In this document: positions 11,449-22,514 of the stretch, piece after piece
Layout of the letters: the number at the start of each line of letters is the position of its first letter
How positions within the stretch are numbered: the first letter of the stretch is position 1
Origin: Marinobacter changyiensis
Lineage (GTDB): Bacteria > Pseudomonadota > Gammaproteobacteria > Pseudomonadales > Oleiphilaceae
NCBI RefSeq assembly: GCF_009193265.1
Contig: NZ_VZZZ01000001.1
Span: 1,054,001 to 1,118,000 of the forward strand
Direction: 5' to 3'
Length of the DNA: 64,000 bases
Notes under the pieces: model-generated
Told to the model about the DNA's origin: nothing
Databases searched by the model: none
What the model saw: only the letters and a program-made list of their open reading frames with translations
Program-made: the position numbers and the translations under genes

Positions 11449-12993
11449 TTACCAGGTCTGAGTGGTCTTGAATTTCTCCAGAGCAGCTTTCAGGCCGGCG
11501 GCTATGTCGTCATCGAACTTGCCGTCTGCCCCGATCTTGTCGAGCAGGTCTTTCTGCTCGGCGCGCATCCAGTCAACCAGCTGCGCCTCGAACTTGACCA
11601 CTGCACTTACATCGACGTCGTCCAGGAAGCCTTCGTTGGCTGCGAACAATACGGTGCCCATTTCGGCCACAGACATCGGGCTGTACTGATTCTGCTTCAT
11701 CAGTTCGGTAACCCGTTGACCATGCTCGAGCTGCTTCCGGGTGGCATCGTCCAGGTCCGACGCAAACTGGGCAAATGCCGCGAGCTCACGGTACTGGGCC
11801 AACGCCAGACGGATGTTACCGCCAAGCTTCTTCATGATCTTGGTCTGAGCTGCACCACCTACCCGTGATACCGAGATACCGGCGTTCATGGCCGGACGGA
11901 TACCAGAGTTGAACAGGTTGGTTTCCAGGAAGATCTGACCATCAGTGATGGAGATAACGTTGGTCGGTACGAAAGCAGACACGTCACCAGCCTGGGTTTC
12001 GATGATTGGCAACGCCGTCAGAGAACCGGTCTTGCCTTTCACTTCGCCGTTGGTCATCTCCTCAACGTAGTCCGCATTGACGCGGGATGCGCGCTCCAGA
12101 AGACGGGAGTGCAGATAGAAAACATCACCCGGGTAGGCTTCACGTCCTGGCGGACGACGCAGCAGCAGGGAGATCTGGCGATACGCAACAGCCTGCTTGG
12201 ACAGATCATCATAGATGATCAGGGCGTCTTCACCACGGTCACGGAAATACTCACCCATGGAGGTGCCGGAGTAGGGTGCCAGGAACTGCATCGCAGCAGG
12301 ATCCGCCGCGCCAGCCGCGACAATTATGGTGTGGGCCAACGCGTCATGCTCTTCGAGCTTGCGAACAACCGCAGCAATGGAAGACTGCTTCTGACCAATC
12401 GCCACGTAGATACACTTGATGCCCGTGTTCTTCTGGTTGATGATCGCGTCGATCGCAACAGCGGTCTTACCGATCTGACGGTCACCGATGATCAGCTCAC
12501 GCTGGCCACGGCCGATCGGAACCATGGTGTCGATGGCTTTCAAGCCAGTCTGAACCGGCTGATCAACAGATTTACGGGCGATAACACCCGGCGCCACTTT
12601 TTCTACCGGAGCAGTCAAGGTGGTACCAAGATCGCCTTTTCCGTCGATCGCGTTACCGAGCCCGTCAACCACACGGCCCATCAGTTCCGGACCCACCGGT
12701 ACTTCCAGAATACGTCCGGTACACTTGACCTTCTGGCCTTCCGCCAGGTCTTCGTATTCACCCAGTACCACCGCACCAACAGAGTCACGCTCAAGGTTGA
12801 GCGCCATGCCGAAGGTACCGTTGGAAAATTCAATCATCTCGCCGTACATAACGTCGGCAAGACCATGAATCAGTACGATACCGTCAGAAACGGACAGGAT
12901 CGTACCTTCGTTTTTTGCTTCAGATGAGATATCGAGCTGTTCGATTCTCTTCTTGATGATGTCACTGATCTCGGATGGATTCAGTTGCTGCAT
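11449..12993 (-). CDS. atpA: F1 ATP synthase alpha subunit
   Basis: This is the non-catalytic nucleotide-binding alpha subunit of F1. The 514-residue protein has Walker A GDRQIGKT at 170-177. The arginine finger lies in [15 protein letters not shown] near residue 373. The frame is open to 13077, but [20 protein letters not shown] at 12993 is the conserved start and gives the family length. It is preceded by atpH at 28 bases. Confidence 0.97.
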   Translation of the reverse strand: MQQLNPSEISDIIKKRIEQLDISSEAKNEGTILSVSDGIVLIHGLADVMYGEMIEFSNGTFGMALNLERDSVGAVVLGEYEDLAEGQKVKCTGRILEVPVGPELMGRVVDGLGNAIDGKGDLGTTLTAPVEKVAPGVIARKSVDQPVQTGLKAIDTMVPIGRGQRELIIGDRQIGKTAVAIDAIINQKNTGIKCIYVAIGQKQSSIAAVVRKLEEHDALAHTIIVAAGAADPAAMQFLAPYSGTSMGEYFRDRGEDALIIYDDLSKQAVAYRQISLLLRRPPGREAYPGDVFYLHSRLLERASRVNADYVEEMTNGEVKGKTGSLTALPIIETQAGDVSAFVPTNVISITDGQIFLETNLFNSGIRPAMNAGISVSRVGGAAQTKIMKKLGGNIRLALAQYRELAAFAQFASDLDDATRKQLEHGQRVTELMKQNQYSPMSVAEMGTVLFAANEGFLDDVDVSAVVKFEAQLVDWMRAEQKDLLDKIGADGKFDDDIAAGLKAALEKFKTTQTW

Positions 12994-13021
12994 GCCTTTA
13001 TCCTCAAACCTTATGCTGAAA

Positions 13022-13558
13022 TCAGGAGCCCAGAGCCTTGGCCATTTTAGCCAACTTGCCACGAACAGAAGCGTCAATAACGAGGTCGCCAGTGCGGATT
13101 ATCACACCGCCGATCAGTGTCTGATCGACCGAGGCTTCCAGTTCAACTTTACGCTCCAGCTTTCTGGACAATGCGTCGACCAGCTTCTGTTGTTGCTCGG
13201 CTGTCATTTCAAATGCTGTGTTTACCTGCAAGTTCACCGTGCGCTCAAGATCGGCGCGGTAAAGCCTGAATAACGCCGACACTTCCGGCAACAGGATCAA
13301 GCGCTTGCTTTCAGCGAGAATCAACAGGAAATTTCTGAGCGCCTCAGGCAACTGCTCTTCGAAACAGTCGGCGAAGAGTTCAGCTTTGCGCTGCTCAGAC
13401 AGGCCCGGGCTGGCCAGGATTTGCTTTACCTTTTGATCGGCCGCGACCTGAGCGGCAAAGGCCAGAGCCTGATCCCAATGATCAACGGCATCCTGGTCCT
13501 TCGCAGCATCAAAAACGGCTTTCGCGTAGGGTCGGGCTAACGTCGTTAGTTCTGCCAT
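13022..13558 (-). CDS. atpH: ATP synthase delta subunit
   Basis: Delta joins the peripheral stalk to the top of F1. The 178-residue protein has the six-helix N-terminal domain ([14 protein letters not shown] at 8-21; [16 protein letters not shown]) and the conserved C-terminal region [20 protein letters not shown] near 150-169. Its place between atpF and atpA, with a 12-base gap to atpF, is the standard order. Confidence 0.95.
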   Translation of the reverse strand: MAELTTLARPYAKAVFDAAKDQDAVDHWDQALAFAAQVAADQKVKQILASPGLSEQRKAELFADCFEEQLPEALRNFLLILAESKRLILLPEVSALFRLYRADLERTVNLQVNTAFEMTAEQQQKLVDALSRKLERKVELEASVDQTLIGGVIIRTGDLVIDASVRGKLAKMAKALGS

Positions 13559-13570
13559 GATGACCCTCTT

Positions 13571-14041
13571 CTAAAGTTCGGCAGCCAGCTTGTCCAGCAT
13601 CTCGCTGTGAGCTTTGGCGTCGACAGAGGTTTCCAGAATTTTCTCGGCACCGGCAATGGCAATCGCTGCCACTTCTGCTCTCAGTGCGTCACGGGCCTGG
13701 ACACGCTCCTGTTGAATTTCAGCTCTGGCCTGCTCAATAAGCTTGTCGCCTTCCTTGCGTGCATCAGCCTTGGAGGCTTCGACGATCTGGGCGGCGCGCT
13801 TGTTAGCCTGGTCAATCAGGGCTGCAGCTTCTTCTTTTGCCTTGTGCATTTCCTTGGTGGCTTTTTCCTGCGCCAGTTCCAGATCGAGAGACGCACGATC
13901 TGCGGCGGAAAGGCCATCTGCTATTTTCTTTTGGCGTGCGCTCATGGCACCGGTGATCGGTGGCCATACATACTTGACGCAGAACCAGACGAAAATAGCA
14001 AAGGCAATGGTCTGCCCTATTAACGTAAGGTTGATATTCAC
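13571..14041 (-). CDS. atpF: ATP synthase Fo b subunit
   Basis: This is the peripheral-stalk subunit, anchored by one membrane helix (about residues 5-27) followed by a long charged coiled coil rich in Ala, Glu, Lys and Gln (about 35-145). At 156 residues it has the family length. It works as a homodimer that holds F1 still against the rotor. It sits between atpE and atpH. Confidence 0.95.
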   Translation of the reverse strand: MNINLTLIGQTIAFAIFVWFCVKYVWPPITGAMSARQKKIADGLSAADRASLDLELAQEKATKEMHKAKEEAAALIDQANKRAAQIVEASKADARKEGDKLIEQARAEIQQERVQARDALRAEVAAIAIAGAEKILETSVDAKAHSEMLDKLAAEL

Positions 14042-14134
14042 GGCAATATACCTCTTGCTGGTCGTTGCATCCTGGTAACCGGAAATCCGGGCGCCTCTCC
14101 AGGTTAGGAGAGCGACGCCCGCGCTAACGGCAGA

Positions 14135-14389
<255 letters not shown>

Positions 14390-14423
14390 TTAAGGGTTTA
14401 TTAAGGTAATCGTTAATCGGTAA

Positions 14424-15293
<870 letters not shown>

Positions 15294-15686
15294 TCATCGC
15301 TGTGTTTGGGGCTGTATGAACCAGCGCAAGGCCGAACTCAAGACAACCATCACAGCAAAAGTGAATAACAAAGCCGGCGCATGCACCGGCTCCATTAAGA
15401 TAAAAACGGCCGCGAAAAAAACCGCGGTAAGGGCAAGCTTTACGCTTTCTGCCCTGAACAAATCACCGACCATCAAGCGCGCGTTACGGGCGCCCTGAAA
15501 ACGAAACATCCGGTGAGCAAAATACGCGTTTGGAATGACATAAATAAGACCGCCCAACAATGCGGAATAACCAGCCAAACGACTTTCAAAGCTCCACAAC
15601 ACGCTCAGTATGATTAATATCGTGCCCTCGGCTATCAACCATCGGGCAAATGGCAAGTGGATGAATCGTGTTCCGGTTTTCGTCAT
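15294..15686 (-). CDS. atpI: ATP synthase subunit I
   Basis: This is a 130-residue protein with four predicted membrane segments (about 15-35, 38-56, 80-98 and 102-122). It is the first gene of the atp operon. AtpI proteins are not part of the final enzyme but help c-ring assembly. The family is poorly conserved; the call rests on topology, size and the fixed position before atpB (15-base gap). Confidence 0.88.
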   Translation of the reverse strand: MTKTGTRFIHLPFARWLIAEGTILIILSVLWSFESRLAGYSALLGGLIYVIPNAYFAHRMFRFQGARNARLMVGDLFRAESVKLALTAVFFAAVFILMEPVHAPALLFTFAVMVVLSSALRWFIQPQTQR

Positions 15687-15936
15687 GGGAGCGAACCTTG
15701 TTCAGTACCTGCTTCCTGGCGATGAAACCTTCACCTGCTGTCCTACCAAGCGCGCGAATTATATGTGTTAACCGATAGGTGTTCAACTGACACTGACAGA
15801 AAGCTGGCGAAAAAGTAGGCATTTTTCGTGAGCCCGAAATCACAACCTAATACAAGTTGTGGTTTCTAACCCATTTCATCACAACATATGGTGGTTTTGA
15901 CGCAACCCAGTACCTTAGGCCAATACACCAAGGTTG
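15687..15936. promoter_or_regulatory. parB-atpI gap, probable atp operon leader
   Basis: This 250-base gap lies between the end of parB and the start of atpI, both read leftward. CACAAC (15841-15846) and GTTGTG (15856-15861) form a 6-base stem with a 9-base loop and only a short weak T stretch, so it is at best a poor terminator for parB. The atp operon promoter should lie in the remainder, but I could not fix -35 and -10 boxes with confidence. Confidence 0.4.
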
Positions 15937-16824
15937 TTACTTGATGTGACCCAGAATACCATCCAGTTCATCCAGTGAACTGTATTCGATCACCAGTTTG
16001 CCTTTGCCACGCTGGCCATGATCGATGGCGACACGGGCACCGAGACGTTCAGCAAGGTCATCCTGAAGTGCGCGAATATTAGGGTCGAGTTCTGTTTTTG
16101 TCTTTGCTTTATGGCCCGGCGTTTGCTGCTGTAAATTACGTACCAGAGCTTCGGTCTGCCGCACCGACAACGATTTTGCGACCACTTGCCGTGCCACCTG
16201 CATCTGCTGCTCGGGCGGCAGGGTCAGCATCGCACGGCCATGACCCATTTCAAGATCTCCATGCTCCAGCATGACCCGGACGTCTTCGGTCAGGCTCATC
16301 AGCCTCAGCAAGTTGGTAATCGTTGTGCGGGATTTGCCCACTGCCTCGGCCACCTGGGCCTGAGTGAGGCCGAACTCTTCCTGCAGGCGCTGCAGTGCGA
16401 ACGCTTCTTCGATAGGATTGAGATTTTCGCGCTGGATATTCTCGATCAGCGCCATCGCAATGGCTGCTTCGTCGGGCACATCACGGATAATGGCCGGGAT
16501 GCGGTCAAGCTCGGCCATCTGAGTCGCCCGCCAGCGGCGTTCACCGGCGATCAGCTCATACCGTCCTTCCGTCAGCGGCCGCAATACCACAGGCTGCATG
16601 ACACCCTGTTGCCGGATCGAGTCTGCCAGTTCCTGCAGTGCTGTCGGATCCATGTCCCGCCGGGGCTGGAAACGACCTCGCTGAATCAGATCGATAGGCA
16701 CTTCCCGGAGTTCACCGTCATGCTCGCTGACGTCCCGGCCCAGGTTTACCTTGGAGCCTGCCAGCAACGCACCCAGTCCGCGCTCACCCAATCCTCGTTT
16801 TTTCGCCGCCATGGTGTTGGTCAT
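15937..16824 (-). CDS. parB: chromosome partitioning protein ParB
   Basis: ParB binds parS near the origin, spreads as a CTP-dependent clamp and works with ParA to segregate origins. The 295-residue protein has the CTP-binding/N-engagement motif GERRWRA at 94-100, the helix-turn-helix LTQAQVAEAVGKSRTTITNL (about 152-171) that reads parS, and a C-terminal dimer domain. The N-terminal MAAKKRGLGERGLGALL is the ParA-stimulating segment; ATG 16812 is an alternative start four codons in. Matching parS palindromes occur about 21 kb away in recF. Confidence 0.95.
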   Translation of the reverse strand: MTNTMAAKKRGLGERGLGALLAGSKVNLGRDVSEHDGELREVPIDLIQRGRFQPRRDMDPTALQELADSIRQQGVMQPVVLRPLTEGRYELIAGERRWRATQMAELDRIPAIIRDVPDEAAIAMALIENIQRENLNPIEEAFALQRLQEEFGLTQAQVAEAVGKSRTTITNLLRLMSLTEDVRVMLEHGDLEMGHGRAMLTLPPEQQMQVARQVVAKSLSVRQTEALVRNLQQQTPGHKAKTKTELDPNIRALQDDLAERLGARVAIDHGQRGKGKLVIEYSSLDELDGILGHIK

Positions 16825-16865
16825 TCGTCCAGATGAATATCAGTCGTTGAGAATTTGCCGGTATC

Positions 16866-17660
16866 TTACACGGCAACGGCGGGTGATGTCTTTGGTGTGC
16901 CGTGCCGTCGGACCATCTCGCCTGCCAGCGCAAGATAAGCGATGGCACCTTTGGATATGCGATCGTACTTCAGCGCTGGCAGACCGTAGCTTGGTGCCTC
17001 GGCGAGCCTCACATTGCGCGGAATCACGGCCTTGTAGACCTTATCACCGAAATATTCGGTCAACTGGGAAGACACATCGAGTGTAAGGCTGTTGCGGGGG
17101 TCATACATCGTGCGCAGTATGCCTTCTATCTGCAACGCCGGGTTGACCGTTTCCTGAATCTGCTCAACCGTATTCATCAGGGCCGCCAGACCTTCCAGGG
17201 CATAGTACTCGCATTGCATCGGAATCAGCACCGTGTCGGCAGCGGAAAGCGCATTAACCGTCAGCAGGCTGAGGGATGGTGGGCAATCGATCAGAATGTA
17301 ATCGTAGTTGTCGCGCACAGTGTTCAGTGCAAGCCGCAACCGGTGCTCCCGGCCAATCTCATTCATCAGCACCACTTCCGCGGCGGTCAGATCCCCGTTG
17401 GATGGCAGAATGTCGAAGCCTGAAGCCTCGGCCGGGATTATAACCTCGGCGGCCGTTGCCTGTTTGGTCAGCAGGTCGTAGCCGGACAACGCCAGCCCGC
17501 TTTTGTCGATGCCGCTGCCCATGGTGGCATTACCCTGAGGGTCCATATCCACCAGCAGCACCCGTCGCTTGATCGCTGCCAGAGAGGCACATAAATTGAC
17601 GCAGGTCGTGGTCTTGCCGACGCCGCCTTTCTGGTTGGTGACCGCAATGACGCGTGCCAT
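16866..17660 (-). CDS. parA: chromosome partitioning ATPase ParA
   Basis: ParA is a DNA-binding ATPase that moves ParB-parS complexes. The 264-residue protein starts MARVIAVTNQKGGVGKTTT, a deviant Walker A (KGGVGKTT at 11-18). DYILIDCPPSLSLLT near 116-130 is the Walker B region. It lacks the N-terminal DNA-binding extension of plasmid ParA, so it is a chromosomal (Soj-like) form. It follows rsmG by 2 bases and precedes parB by 41. Confidence 0.96.
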   Translation of the reverse strand: MARVIAVTNQKGGVGKTTTCVNLCASLAAIKRRVLLVDMDPQGNATMGSGIDKSGLALSGYDLLTKQATAAEVIIPAEASGFDILPSNGDLTAAEVVLMNEIGREHRLRLALNTVRDNYDYILIDCPPSLSLLTVNALSAADTVLIPMQCEYYALEGLAALMNTVEQIQETVNPALQIEGILRTMYDPRNSLTLDVSSQLTEYFGDKVYKAVIPRNVRLAEAPSYGLPALKYDRISKGAIAYLALAGEMVRRHGTPKTSPAVAV

Positions 17661-17662
17661 GG

Positions 17663-18310
17663 CTAAGCTCCTGTCCTGGGGATACGATCAATAATGAGCA
17701 AGTGGCGCTCGCCCGCGCAGCCCGGCACCAACAAAGAGTGGTGGGATCTGAGCTGCCAGCCGTGTGGTAAACACGCTACCTCATCATCCGGAAACTGGCC
17801 TTTCATGGCAAGGAACTCCCCGCCGTCTGCCAGCAAATGCCCACACCAGTGCACCATGTTTTCAACAGCGGTAAAGGCGCGGCTGCTGATCTGAGTGTAG
17901 CGGATACCGTCATCACAAGCCTCGGCACGACCATGGATGACCCGGACGTTCGCAAGTTTGAGTTCCAGCACACACTGGGTCAGAAACCGGGTCTTCTTGC
18001 TGTTGCTGTCCAGCAGAGTGAACTGTACATCCGGGTTGATGATGGCCAGCGGTATACCGGGCAGCCCGCCCCCCGCGCCCACGTCCAGCAAATGTGCGGT
18101 CGTCAGAAACGGCTGAATACTCAGGCTATCGAGCAGCTGCCGCGACACCATCTCGCCGGGCTCACGCACCGCGGTCAGGTTATAGGCCTGGTTCCATTTG
18201 GTCAGCAACGCCAGAAATCCCAGCAACTGTCGTTGCTGGTCAGCATCCAGAGCCCGTCCAAGCTCCATCGAACCCTCTGCAAGCTGGCGCTGCCACAGTG
18301 ACTCACTCAT
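17663..18310 (-). CDS. rsmG: 16S rRNA (guanine527-N7)-methyltransferase
   Basis: RsmG (GidB) methylates N7 of G527 in 16S rRNA. The 215-residue protein has the SAM-binding motif LLDVGAGGGLPG (about 74-85) and the gidB-family segment NLTAVREPGEMV. A TTG at 18319 would abut the mnmG stop directly, but ATG 18310 (MSESLWQRQL) fits the family better. It is co-transcribed with mnmG, parA and parB. Confidence 0.95.
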   Translation of the reverse strand: MSESLWQRQLAEGSMELGRALDADQQRQLLGFLALLTKWNQAYNLTAVREPGEMVSRQLLDSLSIQPFLTTAHLLDVGAGGGLPGIPLAIINPDVQFTLLDSNSKKTRFLTQCVLELKLANVRVIHGRAEACDDGIRYTQISSRAFTAVENMVHWCGHLLADGGEFLAMKGQFPDDEVACLPHGWQLRSHHSLLVPGCAGERHLLIIDRIPRTGA

Positions 18311-18319
18311 GGCAGCCAA

Positions 18320-20206
18320 TCAGGCGGATTGCTTGCGCAACAGATCGCGCTTTTTCAGGTGAACCAACAGTTGCGACACTGCCGCCGGGGTCACCCCCTG
18401 GATGCGGGAGGCCTGGGCGATGGTCTCTGGCCGCACTGTTTTGAGTTTCTGGCGGATTTCGTTCGAGAGACCACCGATCGCATCAAAATCCATATCGATG
18501 GGCAAGGCGGTATTTTCGTTGCGGCGCAGGCGCTCGATTTCATCGGTCTGACGGGAGATGTAACCCTCGTACTTGACCTCGATTTCAACCTGCTCGGCCA
18601 CGATCGGGTCCGGGGCCTGCTCGCCACTGATTTCAGCCACATGACGATAGACAATCTCGGGCCGGCGCAGCAGGTCGGCTAACGAATGCTCCCGGCTCAG
18701 CGGACGCTGCAAATACTGATCGGCAATCACGCCCTGGTCACTGCCGGGATGCACAAACGTGGTGTCGAGGCGGGTTCTCTCGTTACCGATGGCTTCACGC
18801 TTCTCACTGAAACGGGCCCAACGATGCTCGTTGACCAGGCCCAGGCGATAGCCGGTTTCGGTCAGCCGCAGGTCGGCGTTGTCTTCCCGCAGGATCAGCC
18901 GGTATTCCGCCCGGCTGGTGAACATCCGGTACGGCTCCGAAGTACCCATGGTGATCAGGTCATCGACCAGTACACCCAGGTAAGCTTCATCACGACGCGG
19001 ATACCAGGCGTCTTTTTCCTGGGCCTTCAGGGCCGCGTTAATGCCTGCCAGCAGGCCCTGGGCACCGGCCTCTTCGTAACCGGTGGTACCGTTGATCTGC
19101 CCGGCGAAATACAAACCCTGGATGAATTTGGTTTCCAGGGTGTGGCGAAGATCTTGCGGGTTCAGAAAATCATATTCGATGGCGTACCCCGGCCGGGTAA
19201 TATGGGCCTGCTCAAAACCGGGAATGGAGCGCACGGCGGCCAGCTGGATATCAAACGGCAGGCTAGTGGAAATACCGTTGGGGTAGAGCTCATTGGTAGT
19301 CAGCCCTTCGGGCTCGACAAAAATCTGGTGGGAATTCTTGTCCGCGAAACGATTCACCTTATCTTCAATAGACGGACAGTAGCGGGGACCGATGCCTTCG
19401 ATATTGCCGGCAAACATCGGCGAACGGTCGAAACCGCTACGGATAATATCGTGGGTTTCCTCAGTCGTGCGGGTAACGTAGCAGCACACCTGCTCCGGGT
19501 GCTCACTGCGGGAACCCAGGAAGGACATGACCGGCGTGGGGTCATCGCCCCATTGCTGCTGCATCACCGAAAAATCCACACTGCGGGCGTCGATGCGGGG
19601 CGGGGTACCGGTTTTCAGACGACCGACATTAAACGGTAATTCCCGTAGTCGCTTGGCCAGCGCGTTGGCCGGTGCATCGCCAGCACGTCCGCCGGCGTGG
19701 TTCTGCATGCCAATGTGGATAACGCCGCCCAGGAAGGTGCCGGTGGTCAGAACCACCGTGCTGGCATTAAAACGGATACCGGTTTGGGTGACGACACCGG
19801 TGACGGTTTCACCCTCGACGATCAGATCATCCGCCGCCTGTTGAAACAGCGTCAGGTTCGGCTCGTTTTCCAGCACGCTGCGAATGGCCGCCTTGTAAAG
19901 CACCCGGTCAGCCTGGGCACGGGTGGCGCGGACCGCCGGGCCCTTGCGGGAATTCAGGGTGCGGAACTGGATACCGGCGAGATCGGTAGCGTGCGCCATG
20001 GCGCCGCCCAAGGCATCAATTTCCTTGACCAGATGACTCTTGCCAATACCGCCAATAGCCGGGTTACAGGACATCTGCCCCAGGGTTTCAATGTTGTGGG
20101 TCAGCAACAGCGTCCGGGACCCCATACGGGCGGCCGCCAGGGCAGCCTCGGTACCGGCATGACCACCACCAATGACTATCACATCGAAACGACTCGGAAA
20201 ATCCAC
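18320..20206 (-). CDS. mnmG: tRNA uridine-5-carboxymethylaminomethyl modification enzyme MnmG
   Basis: MnmG (GidA) acts with MnmE to install cmnm5 at the wobble uridine of several tRNAs. The 628-residue protein has the FAD dinucleotide-binding motif [14 protein letters not shown] near residue 10, the family signatures [15 protein letters not shown] (about 198-212) and [12 protein letters not shown] (about 273-284), and a helical C-terminal domain that binds MnmE. Its partner mnmE lies about 8 kb away beyond an inserted block. Upstream is an AT-rich gap with DnaA boxes. Confidence 0.97.
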   Translation of the reverse strand: MDFPSRFDVIVIGGGHAGTEAALAAARMGSRTLLLTHNIETLGQMSCNPAIGGIGKSHLVKEIDALGGAMAHATDLAGIQFRTLNSRKGPAVRATRAQADRVLYKAAIRSVLENEPNLTLFQQAADDLIVEGETVTGVVTQTGIRFNASTVVLTTGTFLGGVIHIGMQNHAGGRAGDAPANALAKRLRELPFNVGRLKTGTPPRIDARSVDFSVMQQQWGDDPTPVMSFLGSRSEHPEQVCCYVTRTTEETHDIIRSGFDRSPMFAGNIEGIGPRYCPSIEDKVNRFADKNSHQIFVEPEGLTTNELYPNGISTSLPFDIQLAAVRSIPGFEQAHITRPGYAIEYDFLNPQDLRHTLETKFIQGLYFAGQINGTTGYEEAGAQGLLAGINAALKAQEKDAWYPRRDEAYLGVLVDDLITMGTSEPYRMFTSRAEYRLILREDNADLRLTETGYRLGLVNEHRWARFSEKREAIGNERTRLDTTFVHPGSDQGVIADQYLQRPLSREHSLADLLRRPEIVYRHVAEISGEQAPDPIVAEQVEIEVKYEGYISRQTDEIERLRRNENTALPIDMDFDAIGGLSNEIRQKLKTVRPETIAQASRIQGVTPAAVSQLLVHLKKRDLLRKQSA

Positions 20207-20539
20207 ACATCACCTCATAAAAAGACCGAAAAATCAAGCGGGGGAGTATAACGCCTCAACGCTTCAATTGCAGCGAGAATGTGCAATTTTTAACCACATC
20301 AGGAGAATAGGGGCTTACGGCTACCGAGTTGACGAACCCTGCACAACATTAAAAGCAAACATCGTCTATTAATCAGGCGCTTGGGGTGATGACTTGATAA
20401 AACGTTTCAATAAAGTTATCCACATTTTACAAGTCTCTTGAGTCACTTAATTTTTCATTTAACCTATTGTTTATTATAGGTATTGTAAAATTCATCCTCA
20501 GCTTATCCTGAGGTTGTTCAGTACTTTATCCACAGATTT
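20207..20539. other. AT-rich gap with two perfect DnaA boxes (origin-like)
   Basis: There is no gene in these 333 bases. TTATCCACA occurs twice on the + strand, at 20416-20424 and 20526-20534, both perfect R1-type DnaA boxes. Between them the sequence is very AT-rich (about 20440-20495) and holds two small inverted repeats: CCTAT/ATAGG (20463-20480) and CCTCAG/CTGAGG around CTTATC (20496-20513). This is the position, beside mnmG (gidA), where E. coli has oriC. It may be a second DnaA-binding locus, a relic origin, or a DnaA-controlled promoter for mnmG. Confidence 0.6.
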
Positions 20540-22420
20540 TCAGGCCCGGGTTTGCCGTTGCATCACCCTGACTCGGGCTTCCAGATCCGCCGCCCGAACA
20601 TCACCAGCGGCGAAAGGCTCCCGGACCAGCAAATGGATCCGGGACCAGAATCGTGTCGGCCAGTGCTTCATGGCAGCGCCCCCGGCATTGCTGAAAAAGC
20701 TGCCCCACAGTCCCTGCAACGCCATCGGCACAACCGGTACCTGATAACGCTCCACAATCCGCTCAACCCCCGGGCGGAATTCGCCCACCTCCCCGTCCCG
20801 GGTCAGCCGCCCTTCCGGAAAAAGACACACCACGTTGCCTGCCTGAAGTTCTTCCTCAATACGATCAAAAGCGGCCTGGTATATGTCGGGTGCTTCGCTG
20901 CGAGGGGCAATCGGAATGGTCTTGGCCAGCCGGAAGAACGCCCCCAGAACCGGTGTCCGGAAGATCCGGTGGTCCATCACAAAGCGAACTGGCCGACGTA
21001 CAGCGCCGCCGATTACCAGTGCATCCATGTAGGAGACATGGTTGCAGACCAGCAGCACCGGCCCGTCTTCGGGAATGTGGTCAAGGCCGTGGCTGCTTAC
21101 CCGGTAAAGGGTGCGGGACAGCAGCCAGATCACAAACCGCAGGGCGAACTCCGGCATCTGCTGGTAGACAAATCCGGCCACGACCAGGTTCATGATCGAC
21201 AACACCAGGAAAAACTCGGGAATGCTCAAACCCAGAACACCCAGCATTACGATACCCATAAGTGCGCTCACCACCATGAACAGGGCATTCATGACGTTAA
21301 GCGCTGCGATAATGCGGGCGCGTTTTTCTTTCGGAGTCTCGTGCTGGATAAACGCGTATAACGGCACGATGAACAGGCCGCCCGAAATACCGAGCCCCAG
21401 CAAATCAATCATGATGCGGCGAAAACCGGCGTCGGTCAGCATCAGCCACCAGTCCGAAGGTACCGGTTGTGCCGGCATGTTGAAGTACAGATCCATGCCA
21501 AACAGACTCAGGCCGAGAGAGCCGATAGGCACAATACCCAGCTCAATACGGTGGCCTGACAGCCGTTCACACAACATCGAACCCACTGCAATACCGATGG
21601 TAAATACCGCCAGCAGCAGGGTGACGACGGTTTCGTCACCCATCAGATCGGTTTTGGCGAAGTTGGGAAACTGGGTCAGGTAGGCGGCCCCGAGAAACCA
21701 GAACCAGGAGATCGCCATGATACTCAGCAGCACCACATGGCGTTCACGAGCCAGTTCTATTAACCGCCAGGTTTCCCGCAGGGGTTGCAGGCGAATGTTC
21801 AAGGTCGCCGATCCCGCCTCCGTCACCGGCACCTGACGCGCCACCAGATAACCAACAACTGCCATCACAAGAACACCGACTGCCGCGATTTTCGCTGCCG
21901 GCTCAAACCCCATGATCAGACCCGCCGCAATGGTGCCGAGCAGAATCGCGACAAAGGTTCCCATGCCCACCAGCGCATTACCGCCGACCAGTTCGTCGTC
22001 TTCAAGGACCTGGGGCAATATGGCGTATTTTACCGGGCCGAAGAACGTGGATTGCGCGCCCATCAGGAACAACAGCAACAACAGTAATTCATACCAGCCA
22101 AACCAGAGTCCGGTCGCCGCCACCAGCATGATGCCTATTTCGAGCAGTTTGACTCGACGAATCACCAGGGATTTTTCGTACTTGTCGGCAACCTGGCCTG
22201 CGATACCGGAAAACAGGAAAAACGGCAGGATGAACAGGAAGGCGGCAAAGTTGACCACGATATCAATGGGCAATCCCATCAACTCGCCAGCACGGTAGGT
22301 AACCAGCAGCAGTAAGGCGTTTTTGAACAGGTTATCGTTGAATGCGCCCGAAAACTGGGTCAGGAAAAACGGCAGGAAACGTCGTTCCGAAAAAAGCCGA
22401 AACTGGCTGTGGTCGGCCAT
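20540..22420 (-). CDS. MFS transporter fused to a PlsC-type acyltransferase
   Basis: This 626-residue protein joins an N-terminal major facilitator domain (about 1-400, 10-12 membrane helices, resembling the lysophospholipid flippase LplT) to a C-terminal 1-acyl-glycerol-3-phosphate acyltransferase domain (about 430-626). The acyltransferase has the catalytic NHVSYMD at 460-466 (His461, Asp466) and FPEGRLTRDG near 535. In E. coli lplT and aas are separate genes and Aas also has an acyl-ACP synthetase domain, which is absent here. A role in bringing lysophospholipid into the inner membrane and re-acylating it is inferred. Its stop lies just beyond the second DnaA box. Confidence 0.85.
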   Translation of the reverse strand: MADHSQFRLFSERRFLPFFLTQFSGAFNDNLFKNALLLLVTYRAGELMGLPIDIVVNFAAFLFILPFFLFSGIAGQVADKYEKSLVIRRVKLLEIGIMLVAATGLWFGWYELLLLLLFLMGAQSTFFGPVKYAILPQVLEDDELVGGNALVGMGTFVAILLGTIAAGLIMGFEPAAKIAAVGVLVMAVVGYLVARQVPVTEAGSATLNIRLQPLRETWRLIELARERHVVLLSIMAISWFWFLGAAYLTQFPNFAKTDLMGDETVVTLLLAVFTIGIAVGSMLCERLSGHRIELGIVPIGSLGLSLFGMDLYFNMPAQPVPSDWWLMLTDAGFRRIMIDLLGLGISGGLFIVPLYAFIQHETPKEKRARIIAALNVMNALFMVVSALMGIVMLGVLGLSIPEFFLVLSIMNLVVAGFVYQQMPEFALRFVIWLLSRTLYRVSSHGLDHIPEDGPVLLVCNHVSYMDALVIGGAVRRPVRFVMDHRIFRTPVLGAFFRLAKTIPIAPRSEAPDIYQAAFDRIEEELQAGNVVCLFPEGRLTRDGEVGEFRPGVERIVERYQVPVVPMALQGLWGSFFSNAGGAAMKHWPTRFWSRIHLLVREPFAAGDVRAADLEARVRVMQRQTRA

Positions 22421-22514
22421 AACAGTTTGTATCCCTTAAAGCAGCTCCATGGTTCAGCGCAACGATGCGATAAAGTGGTCATGGGGGCAACCGGTTTCTG
22501 CCTGCGTGGAGCGC

